From Coprococcus comes ATCC 27758 (GTDB taxonomy: Bacteria; Bacillota; Clostridia; Lachnospirales; Lachnospiraceae), in contig NZ_CP102277.1 in the NCBI RefSeq assembly GCF_025149785.1, forward strand, positions 2,790,001 to 2,854,000: DNA of 64,000 nt, read 5' to 3'. Positions 24,980 through 33,038 of this stretch are shown here, in pieces (the first letter of the stretch is position 1; every line of letters starts with the position of its first letter). The notes below the pieces were generated by a model. That model did not search any database. It saw only the letters and a program-made list of their open reading frames with translations, and was not told the origin of the DNA. A program made the translations under genes and the position numbers.

Positions 24980-25312
24980 TTACTTTTTGCATAGTGTGTT
25001 TTCTAAAATGATAATAACCACGACATCAACTACAATGATTCCCAATGCAATATATACAAAAAATGCAGGCAAAATATTTTCAAGCAAGCCCATAATTAAT
25101 GCAAGAATTGCTATAATAGACATTCCAACTCCCATTGTCCTGCATAACTTCTTTTCATCATATTTTTTCTTTTCTTCTTTTGAAGCTGTATTATATCCAG
25201 AAATAAACCAGCTTCCGTGTCCAGAAAGTAAAACTATAGAAAGTACAGCAAATATTACAAAGACAATCCACACTATCCAATCAGAACCTGTTGCTAAATC
25301 TGCTAATTTCAA
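24980..25312 (-). CDS. DUF3784 family membrane protein (element 1, copy B)
   Basis: A 110-aa protein with three hydrophobic segments and SGYNTASKEEKKKYDEKKLCRTMG in the middle, the DUF3784 signature. It is clearly divergent from copy A, which follows it 41 bp downstream. Element 2 has a different small membrane protein at this place. Confidence 0.82.
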   Translation of the reverse strand: MKLADLATGSDWIVWIVFVIFAVLSIVLLSGHGSWFISGYNTASKEEKKKYDEKKLCRTMGVGMSIIAILALIMGLLENILPAFFVYIALGIIVVDVVVIIILENTLCKK

Positions 25313-25370
25313 TTATAGACCCCTCCCTAAATTCCGTTTTTCTTAATTCTAAAAATCTGAAAGTTGTCTT

Positions 25371-25568
25371 TTAAGATTTCAATTTCGTTAAATCCTCTAA
25401 ATACATTTCTGTATAACCACATTCTGGGCAGACTGCAACTCTAACATCATCTATAGTTGTCGCCTTTTGTTTTTCATCTACACGAACAACCATCCCATAG
25501 CCACCGCCATTAACTTTAAGTCTTAAATCTAATTTCATACTTGCTCCACACTTTTCACATTTCCTCAT
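25371..25568 (-). CDS. Zinc-ribbon nucleic-acid-binding-like protein
   Basis: A 65-aa protein with CEKCGAS at the N-terminus and CPECGYTEMY at the C-terminus, which together can bind one zinc ion. It resembles small zinc-ribbon proteins of unknown role. GGAGG precedes the ATG. It follows yjdF by 47 bp and may share the riboswitch-controlled transcript. Confidence 0.75.
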   Translation of the reverse strand: MRKCEKCGASMKLDLRLKVNGGGYGMVVRVDEKQKATTIDDVRVAVCPECGYTEMYLEDLTKLKS

Positions 25569-25615
25569 TGTTTATACCTCCAAATCCCGAATTTGAGAAA
25601 AAGCCCAAAGGACTT

Positions 25616-26032
25616 TTAATGTCCCTTATGCTTTTCTCTTTTCTTTCGCTGTTTTAGTTCAAACATTCGCTGTTCTTCCGCCTCTTTTTTCTTTCGTTTT
25701 TTTTCTTTACGCTCCTGTTTGTTCTGTTCCTGTTGTAATTTCAACGCCTGTTGCGATTTTGTGCCAATGCCAGTTTCCAGCATCTGCTTTTTTGCTGAAC
25801 GCTGCATCCGTTTCGGATTTCTTTTTATATCCTTTACAATAGCTTCAACAGCCGGACTGAATTTCAAACCGAAATAGTATTTTTGAATATATTCCTGCAC
25901 TTCATAATCTTTTGGTTCTACGCCAAATGTTACCTTTGCCACAGATAATTTACCATCTTCAATATGCTCAAATATGCCTACCCCAAATGGTTCTTCAAAA
26001 TATACCGTCAATCTTCCATTTACTTTGTCCAT
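25616..26032 (-). CDS. yjdF: YjdF family protein (DUF2992)
   Basis: A 138-aa protein. The N-terminal half (GRLTVYFEEPFGVGIFEHIEDGKLSVAKVTFGVEPKDYEVQEYI) is typical of YjdF, and the last 60 residues are a strongly basic helix rich in Lys/Glu/Arg. In Bacillus the gene is controlled by the yjdF riboswitch, which responds to azaaromatic compounds, and a role in tolerating such compounds has been proposed. The matching RNA motif lies directly upstream. It is present only in element 1. Confidence 0.9.
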   Translation of the reverse strand: MDKVNGRLTVYFEEPFGVGIFEHIEDGKLSVAKVTFGVEPKDYEVQEYIQKYYFGLKFSPAVEAIVKDIKRNPKRMQRSAKKQMLETGIGTKSQQALKLQQEQNKQERKEKKRKKKEAEEQRMFELKQRKKREKHKGH

Positions 26033-26059
26033 AAAAATCCCTCCTAAAATTTATTGAAC

Positions 26060-26180
26060 AAAGAATGGACAACCCGGAGGGGCAGGTTACTTACCCTATT
26101 TATATAGGACGGCCGGGCTACCTACCGGCTCTGGCACATCAAAGATGCACGTTGCGTTTTTATCTTTGTTTTGATAACTT
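26060..26180 (-). promoter_or_regulatory. yjdF riboswitch
   Basis: On the minus strand directly before yjdF there is a compact structured leader. It contains AACGCAACGTGCATC, then GATGTGCCAGAGCCGG, a GTAGGTAGCCCGGC segment, and paired GGGTAAGTAACC and CCTCCGGG parts. These fit the yjdF-motif RNA as I remember it, and the downstream gene is yjdF. The ligand would be an azaaromatic compound. Confidence 0.8.
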
Positions 26181-26273
26181 TCAATTTACCTTCACTTTAT
26201 TTTACCATAGTGCTTTCTAAAGTTCTATTCTAATATACAAAAATGTAAAAAAGCGATCTTATCCCCCTCGCAA

Positions 26274-26648
26274 TCACACATATATCATGTTTTTCAATAC
26301 AATTTCTTCTGCACTAGCTTTTATATTATTCATCAGCCTGACCCACTCCATCTGATCCTGTGCCTTTAATTCTTCAGTTACACCCTGTTTTTCTGTCATC
26401 TGTTCCATAAGCGTTTCCACCTGTTCTCTAGCTTCCTGATCAATCTGATTCAGATGTTCATTCAGCTTTCCAGTCAATAACAAATACTGATACCCTGCTG
26501 ATCTGTGTTCTTTTAAGAACTGCTTTCGTAACATTCCATATTTTCCATATATCGGTTCTTCTTCTCTTAAAACCAGATCCGGCAAATAGTAATCTCCATG
26601 CAACGTATAGCTCATTCCATTTTTTTCATCATAAATTTGTTTTTTCAT
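26274..26648 (-). CDS. tnpV: TnpV family protein (element 1)
   Basis: A 124-aa protein beginning MKKQIYDEKNGMSYTLHGDYYLPDL, the TnpV signature, followed by a helical region. TnpV is a transposon-encoded protein of unknown function first noted in Tn4451-type elements. It starts three bases after the relaxase gene ends, so the two are one operon. A close copy is in element 2. Confidence 0.85.
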   Translation of the reverse strand: MKKQIYDEKNGMSYTLHGDYYLPDLVLREEEPIYGKYGMLRKQFLKEHRSAGYQYLLLTGKLNEHLNQIDQEAREQVETLMEQMTEKQGVTEELKAQDQMEWVRLMNNIKASAEEIVLKNMIYV

Positions 26649-26651
26649 AGT

Positions 26652-28073
26652 CTAAATCTCCAATCCTTTGTATTTTGTTCTATTTTTCTTACGTTGTTGG
26701 TTTTCAATCTGACTCTTTTGAGTCGCCCATTCCAACTGTTTCAGAACGCTTCCCTTTGGCATTTGCTCCATTCGCCGTTTTTCTTCCAGTGTCCTTTGTT
26801 CTTTAATATCCTGCTGCACCACATCCTCTACAGTTTCTGATCCCAAAATACGCACCACTCTGTCATATCTGTCCGAAATCTCTTGTAAACGTTGATTATC
26901 ATTTAATAATTCCCCATTTTCTTTACGCACATCATCTAACTGCGTTTGGATATCATCACATTTCTCCGTAGATTTTTGATATTTGTTTTTCCAGCTTTCT
27001 ATCGTTTTGTTAAGTTCTACAACCTTTCCAGCTAATGCAGCAATCTGATTCTTCATCTTGATAAACAATGGCTTGATTTTATTTTCTCTGTAAGGTACTG
27101 CACGTTCAAATGTTCCTGCCTCCGGTAAAAACGTCTTAATCATTCCATATTCTTTTATTTCTTTACTGGCATTATCCATAATCGGCTGCAGCACATCTCG
27201 ACGCTCTTCCAGACTTTTTACTTCTTTTTCTGCGTCCTCTGCCCTTTGTTCTGCTTCTTGTTTCTCCCTGATTGCCTGTTCCTTATCGTCTTTTAAAATC
27301 TGGATATCTGCTCTGAATTCCGCAATTTGTGCTGTCAGTTCTTCGTTTTCTGCAGTTAGATACTCTTTCTCCTGCTCCAGCTCCTGTACTTCCTTTTTTC
27401 GCTCTTTCTTCTTGAAGTTATAAACATCCAAATGTTCCTCATGAGTACCTTTCTGTTCCCATTCAATGCCATGCTGTTTTGCAATCTCTGCCAGGACCTT
27501 TTTTTCATGGTTCATCCACTGGTTCAACTCTGTATCATGCTTATTTCCACCTTGAAATCCAAGACTTTTTAATGCCTGTTTCAACGAAACTCTAGTGTCC
27601 ATTCCTTTTCCTTTCCAGTCAGTCACATAAGGAATAAAATCAATATGTAAATGTGGAGTAGACTCATCCTGATGTAGATAACACCCAAATACCCGTAGCG
27701 TTGGATTCCGTTTCTGGAAGTCCTTTACATATTCATCCAGCACTTTTACAGCCATATCTCCTTCTACTGTTCCGACAGCCATATCTTCTCGATTTCCAAT
27801 CTGGAAAATCACTTCATGGAACAATTTTTCCTGTTTGCCCTGCCGGATTTTTTCATAGTAATTTGTAATCTGTCGATCTTTTCTTTTCCCGATATTATAT
27901 CGTTCTACAGCTTCATCAAACAGTTCTTTATAAACTTCTTTTACATTCTCATTCTGATAGCAAATATTTAATTGCACTCTGTCTGAATCAACATTTTCTG
28001 CTATAAATTCCCTTCTGTTATGAGCCAGAGAACCTGTCCCGATCATACCACTAATTGTTCGTTTCAGCGTCAT
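26652..28073 (-). CDS. MobV-family relaxase (element 1)
   Basis: A 473-aa plasmid mobilization protein. The N-terminal relaxase domain includes SLAHNRREFIAENVD and the HxDExxPHLHIDF signature (HQDESTPHLHIDFIP) near residue 140; residues about 225-440 are a long coiled coil. It differs from the copy in element 2 at only four visible positions. I start at the ATG at 28073 (MTLKRTISGMIG), the usual family start; a longer frame reads through the putative oriT. It should nick oriT and pilot the element during helper-driven conjugation. Confidence 0.9.
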   Translation of the reverse strand: MTLKRTISGMIGTGSLAHNRREFIAENVDSDRVQLNICYQNENVKEVYKELFDEAVERYNIGKRKDRQITNYYEKIRQGKQEKLFHEVIFQIGNREDMAVGTVEGDMAVKVLDEYVKDFQKRNPTLRVFGCYLHQDESTPHLHIDFIPYVTDWKGKGMDTRVSLKQALKSLGFQGGNKHDTELNQWMNHEKKVLAEIAKQHGIEWEQKGTHEEHLDVYNFKKKERKKEVQELEQEKEYLTAENEELTAQIAEFRADIQILKDDKEQAIREKQEAEQRAEDAEKEVKSLEERRDVLQPIMDNASKEIKEYGMIKTFLPEAGTFERAVPYRENKIKPLFIKMKNQIAALAGKVVELNKTIESWKNKYQKSTEKCDDIQTQLDDVRKENGELLNDNQRLQEISDRYDRVVRILGSETVEDVVQQDIKEQRTLEEKRRMEQMPKGSVLKQLEWATQKSQIENQQRKKNRTKYKGLEI

Positions 28074-28115
28074 GTTCGTCACCCCACTTTCTAAAACCAG
28101 TGCCAGACATGGCAC

Positions 28116-28250
28116 ATAAATTTGTATCTTTACCAGCTATAGTATAAAAAGAAATCTTCGCCGGATACGGCGGTTTTGTTACTTTTGTCAAAAGTAACGC
28201 AAAAGCACTTTCGACAGCCGTACCGTCCATCAAAAGTACCCTTGCGCCCT
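28116..28250. other. Candidate oriT of element 1
   Basis: The 135 bp upstream of the relaxase gene are almost identical in the two elements and hold two inverted repeats: GTTACTTTTG/CAAAAGTAAC (28178-28198) and CGCCG-GATA-CGGCG (28159-28172). Similarity between elements stops just left of here at about 28250. Place, conservation and dyads suggest the transfer origin, but no known nick site is recognisable. Confidence 0.45.
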
Positions 28251-28268
28251 CCGGGGGTACAGAGACCT

Positions 28269-28496
28269 TTACTCCGGTATCCTTGCCCGAATATATTCCA
28301 AATCACCACAATACGGTGTCCCTACAAGATACCATTCTCTTGCAGGATTCATTTCCATTCTGGTCTGAACCCATTCATCATCAAGCAACACTTCCAGGCA
28401 TTCTCCACAGTGAAATCCTGTATCAATCCATAGATCTGATGATAATAATCCATATCTTTTGTTATAACTGTTATATCCTAATCTTCCTTCTCTCAT
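28269..28496 (-). CDS. DUF5348 family protein (element 1)
   Basis: A 75-aa protein with GRLGYNSYNKRYGLLSSDLW and GFHCGECLEVLLDDEW, followed by TRMEMNPAREWYLVGT, as in DUF5348 proteins of mobile elements. Function is unknown. AAAGGAG precedes the ATG. It lies between the relaxase and the RecA-like ATPase, as in element 2. Confidence 0.82.
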   Translation of the reverse strand: MREGRLGYNSYNKRYGLLSSDLWIDTGFHCGECLEVLLDDEWVQTRMEMNPAREWYLVGTPYCGDLEYIRARIPE

Positions 28497-28670
28497 TGTG
28501 CCAATCTCCTTTCATCTACCGTTTCCGCAGGGGCGCCCTGAATCAGGGCTCCCTTTTGAAAATTCTCTTCTACGCCAGTCAACTCCCGACTACACCTTAC
28601 CAACATTCTCCTTGTCTGCTATCTACAGGTGCGTGACACGCTCCTGTAATAAAGTGTTCAGAAAGAACCT

Positions 28671-28910
28671 TTACCATCGAAAGTTCTCCGGTATTTCCCG
28701 TCTGTCCAGATATTCCTGCCGGAACTTTTCTCTTTCTTCTTCCGTTGGTGCTGTTTTGGATTTGCTGTATACTTCACGATTCACCATTGCATCCAGTTTT
28801 TTCTCCAATCCCAACCGTATTATTTCTTCACCATCGTAGTTATCCATCAAAAAATATTGCAAGAGCTGAAAGAATAACTCGTATGGAATCTGTACACTTT
28901 TATTTTGCAT
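28671..28910 (-). CDS. Small accessory protein next to the ATPase (element 1)
   Basis: A 79-aa helical protein. The C-terminal half (KKLDAMVNREVYSKSKTAP, then EEREKFRQEYLDRR, ending FRW) is almost the same as in element 2. The ATG at 28910 follows AAAGGAG. Similar proteins accompany RecA-like ATPases in such elements; the role is unknown, possibly in replication. Confidence 0.75.
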   Translation of the reverse strand: MQNKSVQIPYELFFQLLQYFLMDNYDGEEIIRLGLEKKLDAMVNREVYSKSKTAPTEEEREKFRQEYLDRREIPENFRW

Positions 28911-28977
28911 CTGTTCTCCTTTCAAGGTAGCAAGATCCCATCTTCTTAAGAAATGGTAATCTTGCCATCTTCCATTT

Positions 28978-30060
28978 TTATTCTGGCAACATCCAATACC
29001 ATTGCTTTCCACGTTTTACGGAATCAATTTCAAGTTCCCGTTTGGCGTTCCATAGCGTTTTACTTTTGATTCCTCTGGCTTCTGCTTCTTCTGCAATTTT
29101 CTTCTGAGTCATTCCTCCATTTGCCAGTATCTCAAGGAGAAATTCTTTTGCTTTCCGACTTTTCTGTCCTCTTCCGTCTCCATTAAGAAGTTCATCGGCA
29201 CTGATATCATATTCTCCAATCCATTCAAACCCATTATTCTTATCCAGTCTGAATGCAATGGACGTTCCTTCCGGTGCAAGAGAACTCTTCGTATGACATA
29301 CCACTCTTACTTCCGGTTCATCTTTCACTCGCCCGACAATCAGAACACTTCTTGCAGCAGCCTGAAAATCAATGGAGCCAAGTCCTCGATAAGAAGATTT
29401 GCCGTTGCTGTTTTTGTTCATATGACCGATTAAAATAACTGCACAGTGATATTTTTCTGACAGCACTGCGATACGCTTCATCAGTGGTCTGATCTCATTT
29501 GCCCTGTGCATATCTACGTCCGCTCCCAGAAAGCCCTGTATCGGATCAAGAACAACCATTTTTGCTTTTGTCTGCACGATTGCTTCTTCCAATCTGACAT
29601 CTGCCATTGTCAGTGGCTGGTCACTGTCATCAATCACCAGCACCTTTGAACAATCTGCACCTGCAGCAAGTAATCTGGGTTTGATAGTATCTCCAAGTCC
29701 ATCTTCTGCTGTCTGATAGATTACATTTACAGGTGACACAGAAGACTGTTCCTGCATATTATCTTCAGCATCTAAATCTTCATTCTCACTATCGACTTCA
29801 TCACTTCGTTTTTCTTTTGTTTTCGTTTTATCAGTAACAGGAAGAATCGGCTCTCCTCTGGTCAGTTTTGCAATAATCTGAAGTACCATCGTTGTCTTGC
29901 CTTCTCCTGGATCTCCCTGTATAATGGTCACTTTTCCATAAGGAATAAACGGATAAAGCAGCCATTCTACCTGTTCCACCTCTACTGAATCCATATTGAT
30001 CAGTTTCAGTTTTGGTTCTATTCTACAATTCTCAATTTTATTTTTTTCATTCATATTCAT
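28978..30060 (-). CDS. RecA-like AAA ATPase, replicative helicase type (element 1)
   Basis: A 360-aa ATPase of the RepA/DnaB-like hexameric group. Walker A is GDPGEGKTT near residue 45, Walker B is KMVVLDPIQGFLG, and ILIGHMNKN follows, with a C-terminal winged-helix-like part. An acidic insert (DEVDSENEDLDAEDN) is absent from the element 2 homologue. It probably unwinds DNA during replication of the excised circle. I start at 30060, ten bases from GGAGG; the frame continues up to 30156 without a better site. Confidence 0.85.
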   Translation of the reverse strand: MNMNEKNKIENCRIEPKLKLINMDSVEVEQVEWLLYPFIPYGKVTIIQGDPGEGKTTMVLQIIAKLTRGEPILPVTDKTKTKEKRSDEVDSENEDLDAEDNMQEQSSVSPVNVIYQTAEDGLGDTIKPRLLAAGADCSKVLVIDDSDQPLTMADVRLEEAIVQTKAKMVVLDPIQGFLGADVDMHRANEIRPLMKRIAVLSEKYHCAVILIGHMNKNSNGKSSYRGLGSIDFQAAARSVLIVGRVKDEPEVRVVCHTKSSLAPEGTSIAFRLDKNNGFEWIGEYDISADELLNGDGRGQKSRKAKEFLLEILANGGMTQKKIAEEAEARGIKSKTLWNAKRELEIDSVKRGKQWYWMLPE

Positions 30061-30229
30061 TCCATCATCTCCTCCTGCCCTTCCGGGCAAGTCTCTGATG
30101 AACAGATATTCGGGAATTGTCGTATTTCCCGATTCGTGATATACTGAATCTGCCAAGATGGTATATCAGTGAATCTGATTATCAGAGAACTTGCTCAGAT
30201 TATTTATCTGGGCTTTTTCTTTTGCCTTT

Positions 30230-31321
30230 TCAACATTCATCTCTTTCTTCTCCCAATCCGGTAACAGCATTTCCATTTTCATTATCCAGAAGATTTGCAA
30301 TCTTTCTCTGCTGATTTGGATAAAGATGTCCATAAGTGTTCAATGTGATACGAATATCTTTATGACCTAATCTGTCCCGAATCAATAACGGTTCCACACC
30401 TTTCTCAATAAGATAAGCCACATGGCTGTGCCTGATATCATGCACTCGAATTTTCTTCACTCCTGCCAGCTCAATCTGCCGTTTCATCTTATGCTGTACC
30501 GCTTCCTGAACAACCGGAAATAATCTTTCTGTATCCGGCATTCCGTAATGACCATCTACAAATTCCTTAATTTCCTCTTTCAGAAATTCCGGAATTTCGA
30601 TTGTCCGAAAGGACTGTTTTGTTTTCGGTTCTGTGATAATATCCTGCATTCCTGTCCGGTAATAAGTCTTATTGATACTAAGCTGATTCTTTTCAAAATT
30701 GATATCAGCTTTTGTAATCGCAAGCAGCTCCCCGATCCTGCATCCAGTCCAGAACAGCATCTCAAACATAAGATAATATCTTGTTCCCGGCTCCATTGTC
30801 TGTATAAACTGTTTGTACTCGTCCAGTGTCCAGAAGTTCAAACTTCTTGAATCTGAATTTCCCATTCGTTTCACTTTCTTGCATGGATTAACCGGCAAGT
30901 CATAGATTTTAGCTGCATGTGTAAACAGACTGGTCAACTGATTCTGAATCATTCTCAGATAAGAATCTGAATAGCCTTTTTTCTGAATTTCATTCTGCCA
31001 CTGAATAATCTGTGAAGCCTTGATTTCACTCATCATCTGATTTCCGAAGTATGGAACGATATGCTGTTGCATCATATATCTTTTATTTTTGATTGTTCGA
31101 TCTTTCAGATCATTTTGTTTGTCTGAAAAATAAATCTCAATAAAATCGCTCAGCTTCATATCCATACTTCGCTCATTGCTCAACTTTTTGCTTCGTTCAA
31201 ACTCCAATGCTTCTCGCTTTGTTTCAAATCCACGCTTTCTGCGTTTTTTCTTCTCACCCATGACATTTGTCTCAAACCACTGGGCTGTCCATTTTTTTGT
31301 GTCTTTTTCTCTGTAAGCCAT
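30230..31321 (-). CDS. int: Tyrosine recombinase integrase (element 1)
   Basis: A 363-aa phage-type integrase. Residues 1-55 are an arm-binding domain (WTAQWFETN, then RKRGFETKREALEFE), about 60-155 a SAM-like core-binding domain, and the rest is catalytic: GCRIGELLAI, HDIRHSHVAYLIEKG and LGHKDIRITLNTYGHLY with the nucleophile Tyr. It inserts the element into the 3' end of tuf. The catalytic domain resembles that of element 2 (same target), while the N-terminal arm domain is more different, in line with different arm repeats. Confidence 0.93.
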   Translation of the reverse strand: MAYREKDTKKWTAQWFETNVMGEKKKRRKRGFETKREALEFERSKKLSNERSMDMKLSDFIEIYFSDKQNDLKDRTIKNKRYMMQQHIVPYFGNQMMSEIKASQIIQWQNEIQKKGYSDSYLRMIQNQLTSLFTHAAKIYDLPVNPCKKVKRMGNSDSRSLNFWTLDEYKQFIQTMEPGTRYYLMFEMLFWTGCRIGELLAITKADINFEKNQLSINKTYYRTGMQDIITEPKTKQSFRTIEIPEFLKEEIKEFVDGHYGMPDTERLFPVVQEAVQHKMKRQIELAGVKKIRVHDIRHSHVAYLIEKGVEPLLIRDRLGHKDIRITLNTYGHLYPNQQRKIANLLDNENGNAVTGLGEERDEC

Positions 31322-31332
31322 ATTGATCCTCC

Positions 31333-31527
31333 CTAATTTTCTGCTATTTCATAGCCATACATCTTTTTTGCCCAAAACGCCTTTGGTATTCTTCCAGCCA
31401 TCGTAATATATCCCTGTGCAGATAATTCTTTATTCATAGCTTTCACCAGTTTATAGGCATGAGATTTTGAGCAGTTTAATTCCTGTGCCACTTCATCAGC
31501 ACTCATCATATAATTGTAACTTGCCAT
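31333..31527 (-). CDS. xis: Excisionase-like DNA-binding protein (element 1)
   Basis: A 64-aa protein with a winged helix-turn-helix (MSADEVAQELNCSKSHAYKLVKAMN). It lies 11 bp upstream of the integrase gene on the same strand, after AGGAGGAGG. Position and size fit an excisionase that directs integrase to excision. A homologue has the same place in element 2. Confidence 0.8.
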   Translation of the reverse strand: MASYNYMMSADEVAQELNCSKSHAYKLVKAMNKELSAQGYITMAGRIPKAFWAKKMYGYEIAEN

Positions 31528-31759
31528 ATTGCCTCCTCCTTTCCTCTCCAGATATAGAATACGTTTACTGTATTTCTATATCTGTACGATTTTCGTAAAT
31601 TGATAATATCATGTATTTCTATCGTTGTCAATATTTCGTAAACATATTTTTACGAACTTCGTACACTATTTTTTCTTTATTTTATTCCACGTCTGTGTTA
31701 TGATATTTTATAGATTTATGTTTTTCGTAATTTTCTAATATATGAAAAAGGAGGATTCT
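31528..31759. promoter_or_regulatory. Divergent control region of element 1
   Basis: Between the excisionase and regulator genes the word TTCGTAAA or its complement recurs near 31594, 31635, 31649 and 31724. A perfect dyad TTCGTAAA-N6-TTTACGAA lies at 31635-31656. These are likely operators of the XRE regulator. No gene is present. Confidence 0.55.
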
Positions 31760-32242
31760 ATGGGTGACGGTAAAAATTTAAAGAAATATCTTGATGAAAA
31801 AGGCACAAATGTCCGCAAAATTGCAAAGGCAACCGGAATCAGTGCTACAACCTTATATTCAATTATTCAAAAAGATTCCAATATTCGATTTGATTTTGCA
31901 TTAAGACTTGCGAATGAATTGCAAATTGATGTGAATGAGATATGTTCTGCCAGTCCATTTTCTGGCACAATTAAGGAAGAAGAGATTTATCCTACACTTC
32001 CAGACGGTTTGAACGGAGCATTAGACGCAAGTCGTGTAAAGACTTACTTAAAAAATTCTATGTATCCGCTGATGTACCTTTTCGGTAAGAACAGTATGCC
32101 TGATGTAGATAATCTGCTTACATCGTTCTATCAGCTTGATGATGAATCCAGACAGGAAGTTGTGGAAACTATCCGTCTGAAATTACAATATCATCGTGAT
32201 CCAGAACGTGCTGAACAAATCAAACAGATCAAAGGCTGGTAA
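31760..32242 (+). CDS. XRE-family regulator (element 1)
   Basis: A 160-aa protein with an N-terminal helix-turn-helix (NVRKIAKATGISATTLYSIIQKDSNIRFD) and a helical C-terminus. The ATG at 31760 lies 6 bases from AAGGAGG; an earlier ATG at 31742 overlaps that site. It is divergent from xis and int and probably represses them. Its terminator is at 32250-32285. Confidence 0.88.
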   Translation: MGDGKNLKKYLDEKGTNVRKIAKATGISATTLYSIIQKDSNIRFDFALRLANELQIDVNEICSASPFSGTIKEEEIYPTLPDGLNGALDASRVKTYLKNSMYPLMYLFGKNSMPDVDNLLTSFYQLDDESRQEVVETIRLKLQYHRDPERAEQIKQIKGW

Positions 32243-32249
32243 AAAAATA

Positions 32250-32285
32250 CTCCTGTGAATAGCAAACATTCGCAGGAGTTTCTTT
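32250..32285 (+). terminator. Terminator of the element 1 regulator
   Basis: CTCCTGTGAAT and ATTCGCAGGAG form a stem followed by TTTCTTTTT directly after the stop codon at 32242. Confidence 0.75.
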
Positions 32286-32305
32286 TTGGCACCGTTTTGG
32301 CACCG
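32286..32305. repeat. Element 1 right arm-type repeat
   Basis: An exact 20-base direct copy of 15999-16018. It lies 195 bp inside the right attachment site. Confidence 0.6.
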
Positions 32306-32410
32306 CTGGTCTTATTTTGCAATTATAAATTTATCTGTATTTCATCTTGCTGATAAATGTTTCACTATTACTAACCTGATAAATTTACGAATAATTCTTT
32401 TCTTAGAGTA

Positions 32411-32466
32411 CAGAAAAACCCCGGAAACCTTGCGGTTCCGGGGTATCTTACGTTTGGACACAATGT
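32411..32466 (-). terminator. Element 1 surrogate tuf 3' UTR and terminator
   Basis: CCCCGGAA-a-CC (32419-32429) pairs with GGTTCCGGGG (32434-32443), and a T-run follows on the minus strand. The 56 bases differ from 40850-40905 in element 2 at one position only. A second hairpin beside it (GTTATC-TTAC-GATAAC) is GTACC-TTGC-GGTAC in element 2. The block is placed to end transcription of a tuf gene rebuilt by integration. Confidence 0.75.
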
Positions 32467-32500
32467 TATCTTACGATAACAAATCTATATTCAGATTGTA

Positions 32501-32554
32501 TTACTCGATGATTGTAGCAACACGTCCTGATCCTACAGTACGTCCACCTTCACG
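32501..32554 (-). repeat. Middle attachment site: tuf 3' end between the two elements
   Basis: A 54-bp exact copy of the tuf end separates elements 1 and 2. It is the right end of element 1 and the left end of element 2. Recombination with either outer copy would release one element; the outer two together would release both. Confidence 0.9.
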
Positions 32555-32656
32555 TTTGTGAGGTTTTTAAAACCTCATTATTTTCTGTGATTTTCATGTC
32601 CATATTGTCCTGTATTGTAAATTTTCTAGGCTATATTTCTGTTCTCTTCATTTTTT

Positions 32657-32683
32657 AGTATCAAAATAGTATCACAGTCAGAT
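32657..32683. repeat. Element 2 left arm-type repeat
   Basis: A 27-base sequence with a doubled AGTATCA word followed by CAG-N-CAGAT; 24 of 27 bases match 40736-40762 in the same orientation. It starts 102 bp inside the middle attachment site, almost the same distance as in element 1. Confidence 0.55.
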
Positions 32684-32707
32684 TTTTATGGATCACCAAC
32701 TTTCCGG

Positions 32708-32736
32708 TTGCAGATTCCCACCCTGACTGTTATAAT
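32708..32736 (+). promoter_or_regulatory. Promoter of the small toxin-like gene, element 2
   Basis: TTGCAG (32708-32713), 17 bases, TATAAT (32731-32736), matching the element 1 copy in boxes and spacing although the spacer differs. Confidence 0.7.
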
Positions 32737-32742
32737 CGGAAC

Positions 32743-32850
32743 ATGGGTGCTATCATAACGGTAGGCGGTTAGTCCTTCAGCAGAGGGACTGTGACCCTCT
32801 GATTACATAGAAACTCGAAAGAGAATCCACTGGAAAGGAGGGCTAAGCCA
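32743..32850 (+). ncRNA. Structured 5' leader of the toxin-like mRNA, element 2
   Basis: A shorter form of the leader in element 1. It has the first arm at 32747-32775, the CAGAGGG/CCCTCTG stem (32781-32787, 32795-32801) with a 7-base loop, and CTC-GAAA-GAG (32814-32823). GGTTAGTCC can pair with GGGCTAAGCC (32840-32849) over the ribosome binding site. Confidence 0.6.
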
Positions 32851-32949
32851 ATGAGTATTGTGGATTTTATTGCAGTCGTGAGCTTCGGCATCACCTGCTT
32901 TTGTGCCGGATACACATTCGGCAAAGATAATAACAAGACACAAAAATAA
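32851..32949 (+). CDS. 32-aa membrane peptide, candidate type I toxin (element 2)
   Basis: A 32-codon frame whose product differs from the element 1 peptide at four residues (second half of the membrane helix and near the tail). It ends FGKDNNKTQK. AAAGGAGGG precedes the ATG. Most base differences from the other copy fall at third codon positions. The stop codon lies inside the shared terminator stem. Confidence 0.7.
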   Translation: MSIVDFIAVVSFGITCFCAGYTFGKDNNKTQK

Positions 32950-32983
32950 CCGCCCCAGCCTCGCAAACTGAACGGTTATTTTT
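32942..32983. terminator. Bidirectional terminator shared by toxin and antisense RNA, element 2
   Basis: AAAAATAACCG (32942-32952) and CGGTTATTTTT (32973-32983) form a perfect 11-bp stem with U-runs in both directions. The paired bases differ from those of element 1 but pairing is kept. Confidence 0.75.
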
Positions 32984-33032
32984 AATCAATTAAGTATGTG
33001 GACTAACCGTCTATCGGTAGCACTCTTTTTCT
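32942..33032 (-). ncRNA. Predicted antisense (antitoxin-like) RNA, element 2
   Basis: A roughly 90-nt RNA is predicted from the promoter at 33039-33067 to the shared terminator. It carries the complement of 33000-33023, including GGTTAGTCC. Layout and promoter equal those in element 1. Confidence 0.55.
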
Positions 33033-33038
33033 ATAATC

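Larger units (their letters stand above)
15844..32554. mobile_element. Element 1: tuf-targeted integrative mobilizable element
   Basis: The element is bounded by 54-bp tuf-tail copies and is 16,657 bp from one copy to the next. From right to left it encodes an XRE regulator, excisionase, tyrosine integrase, RecA-like ATPase, a small accessory protein, a DUF5348 protein, MobV relaxase, TnpV, yjdF with its riboswitch, a zinc-ribbon protein, two DUF3784 proteins, an HTH-membrane-DUF2007 gene and a small type I toxin-like locus. A 7,026-bp transposon splits the HTH gene, so the ancestor was about 9.6 kb. No conjugation (type IV secretion) genes are present, so transfer would need a helper. Confidence 0.9.

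Noticed and set aside
28051-28233. 60-codon minus-strand frame present in both elements
   Set aside because: It overlaps the relaxase start and the putative oriT. Its conservation is explained by DNA identity of the whole block, and no ribosome binding site is seen.
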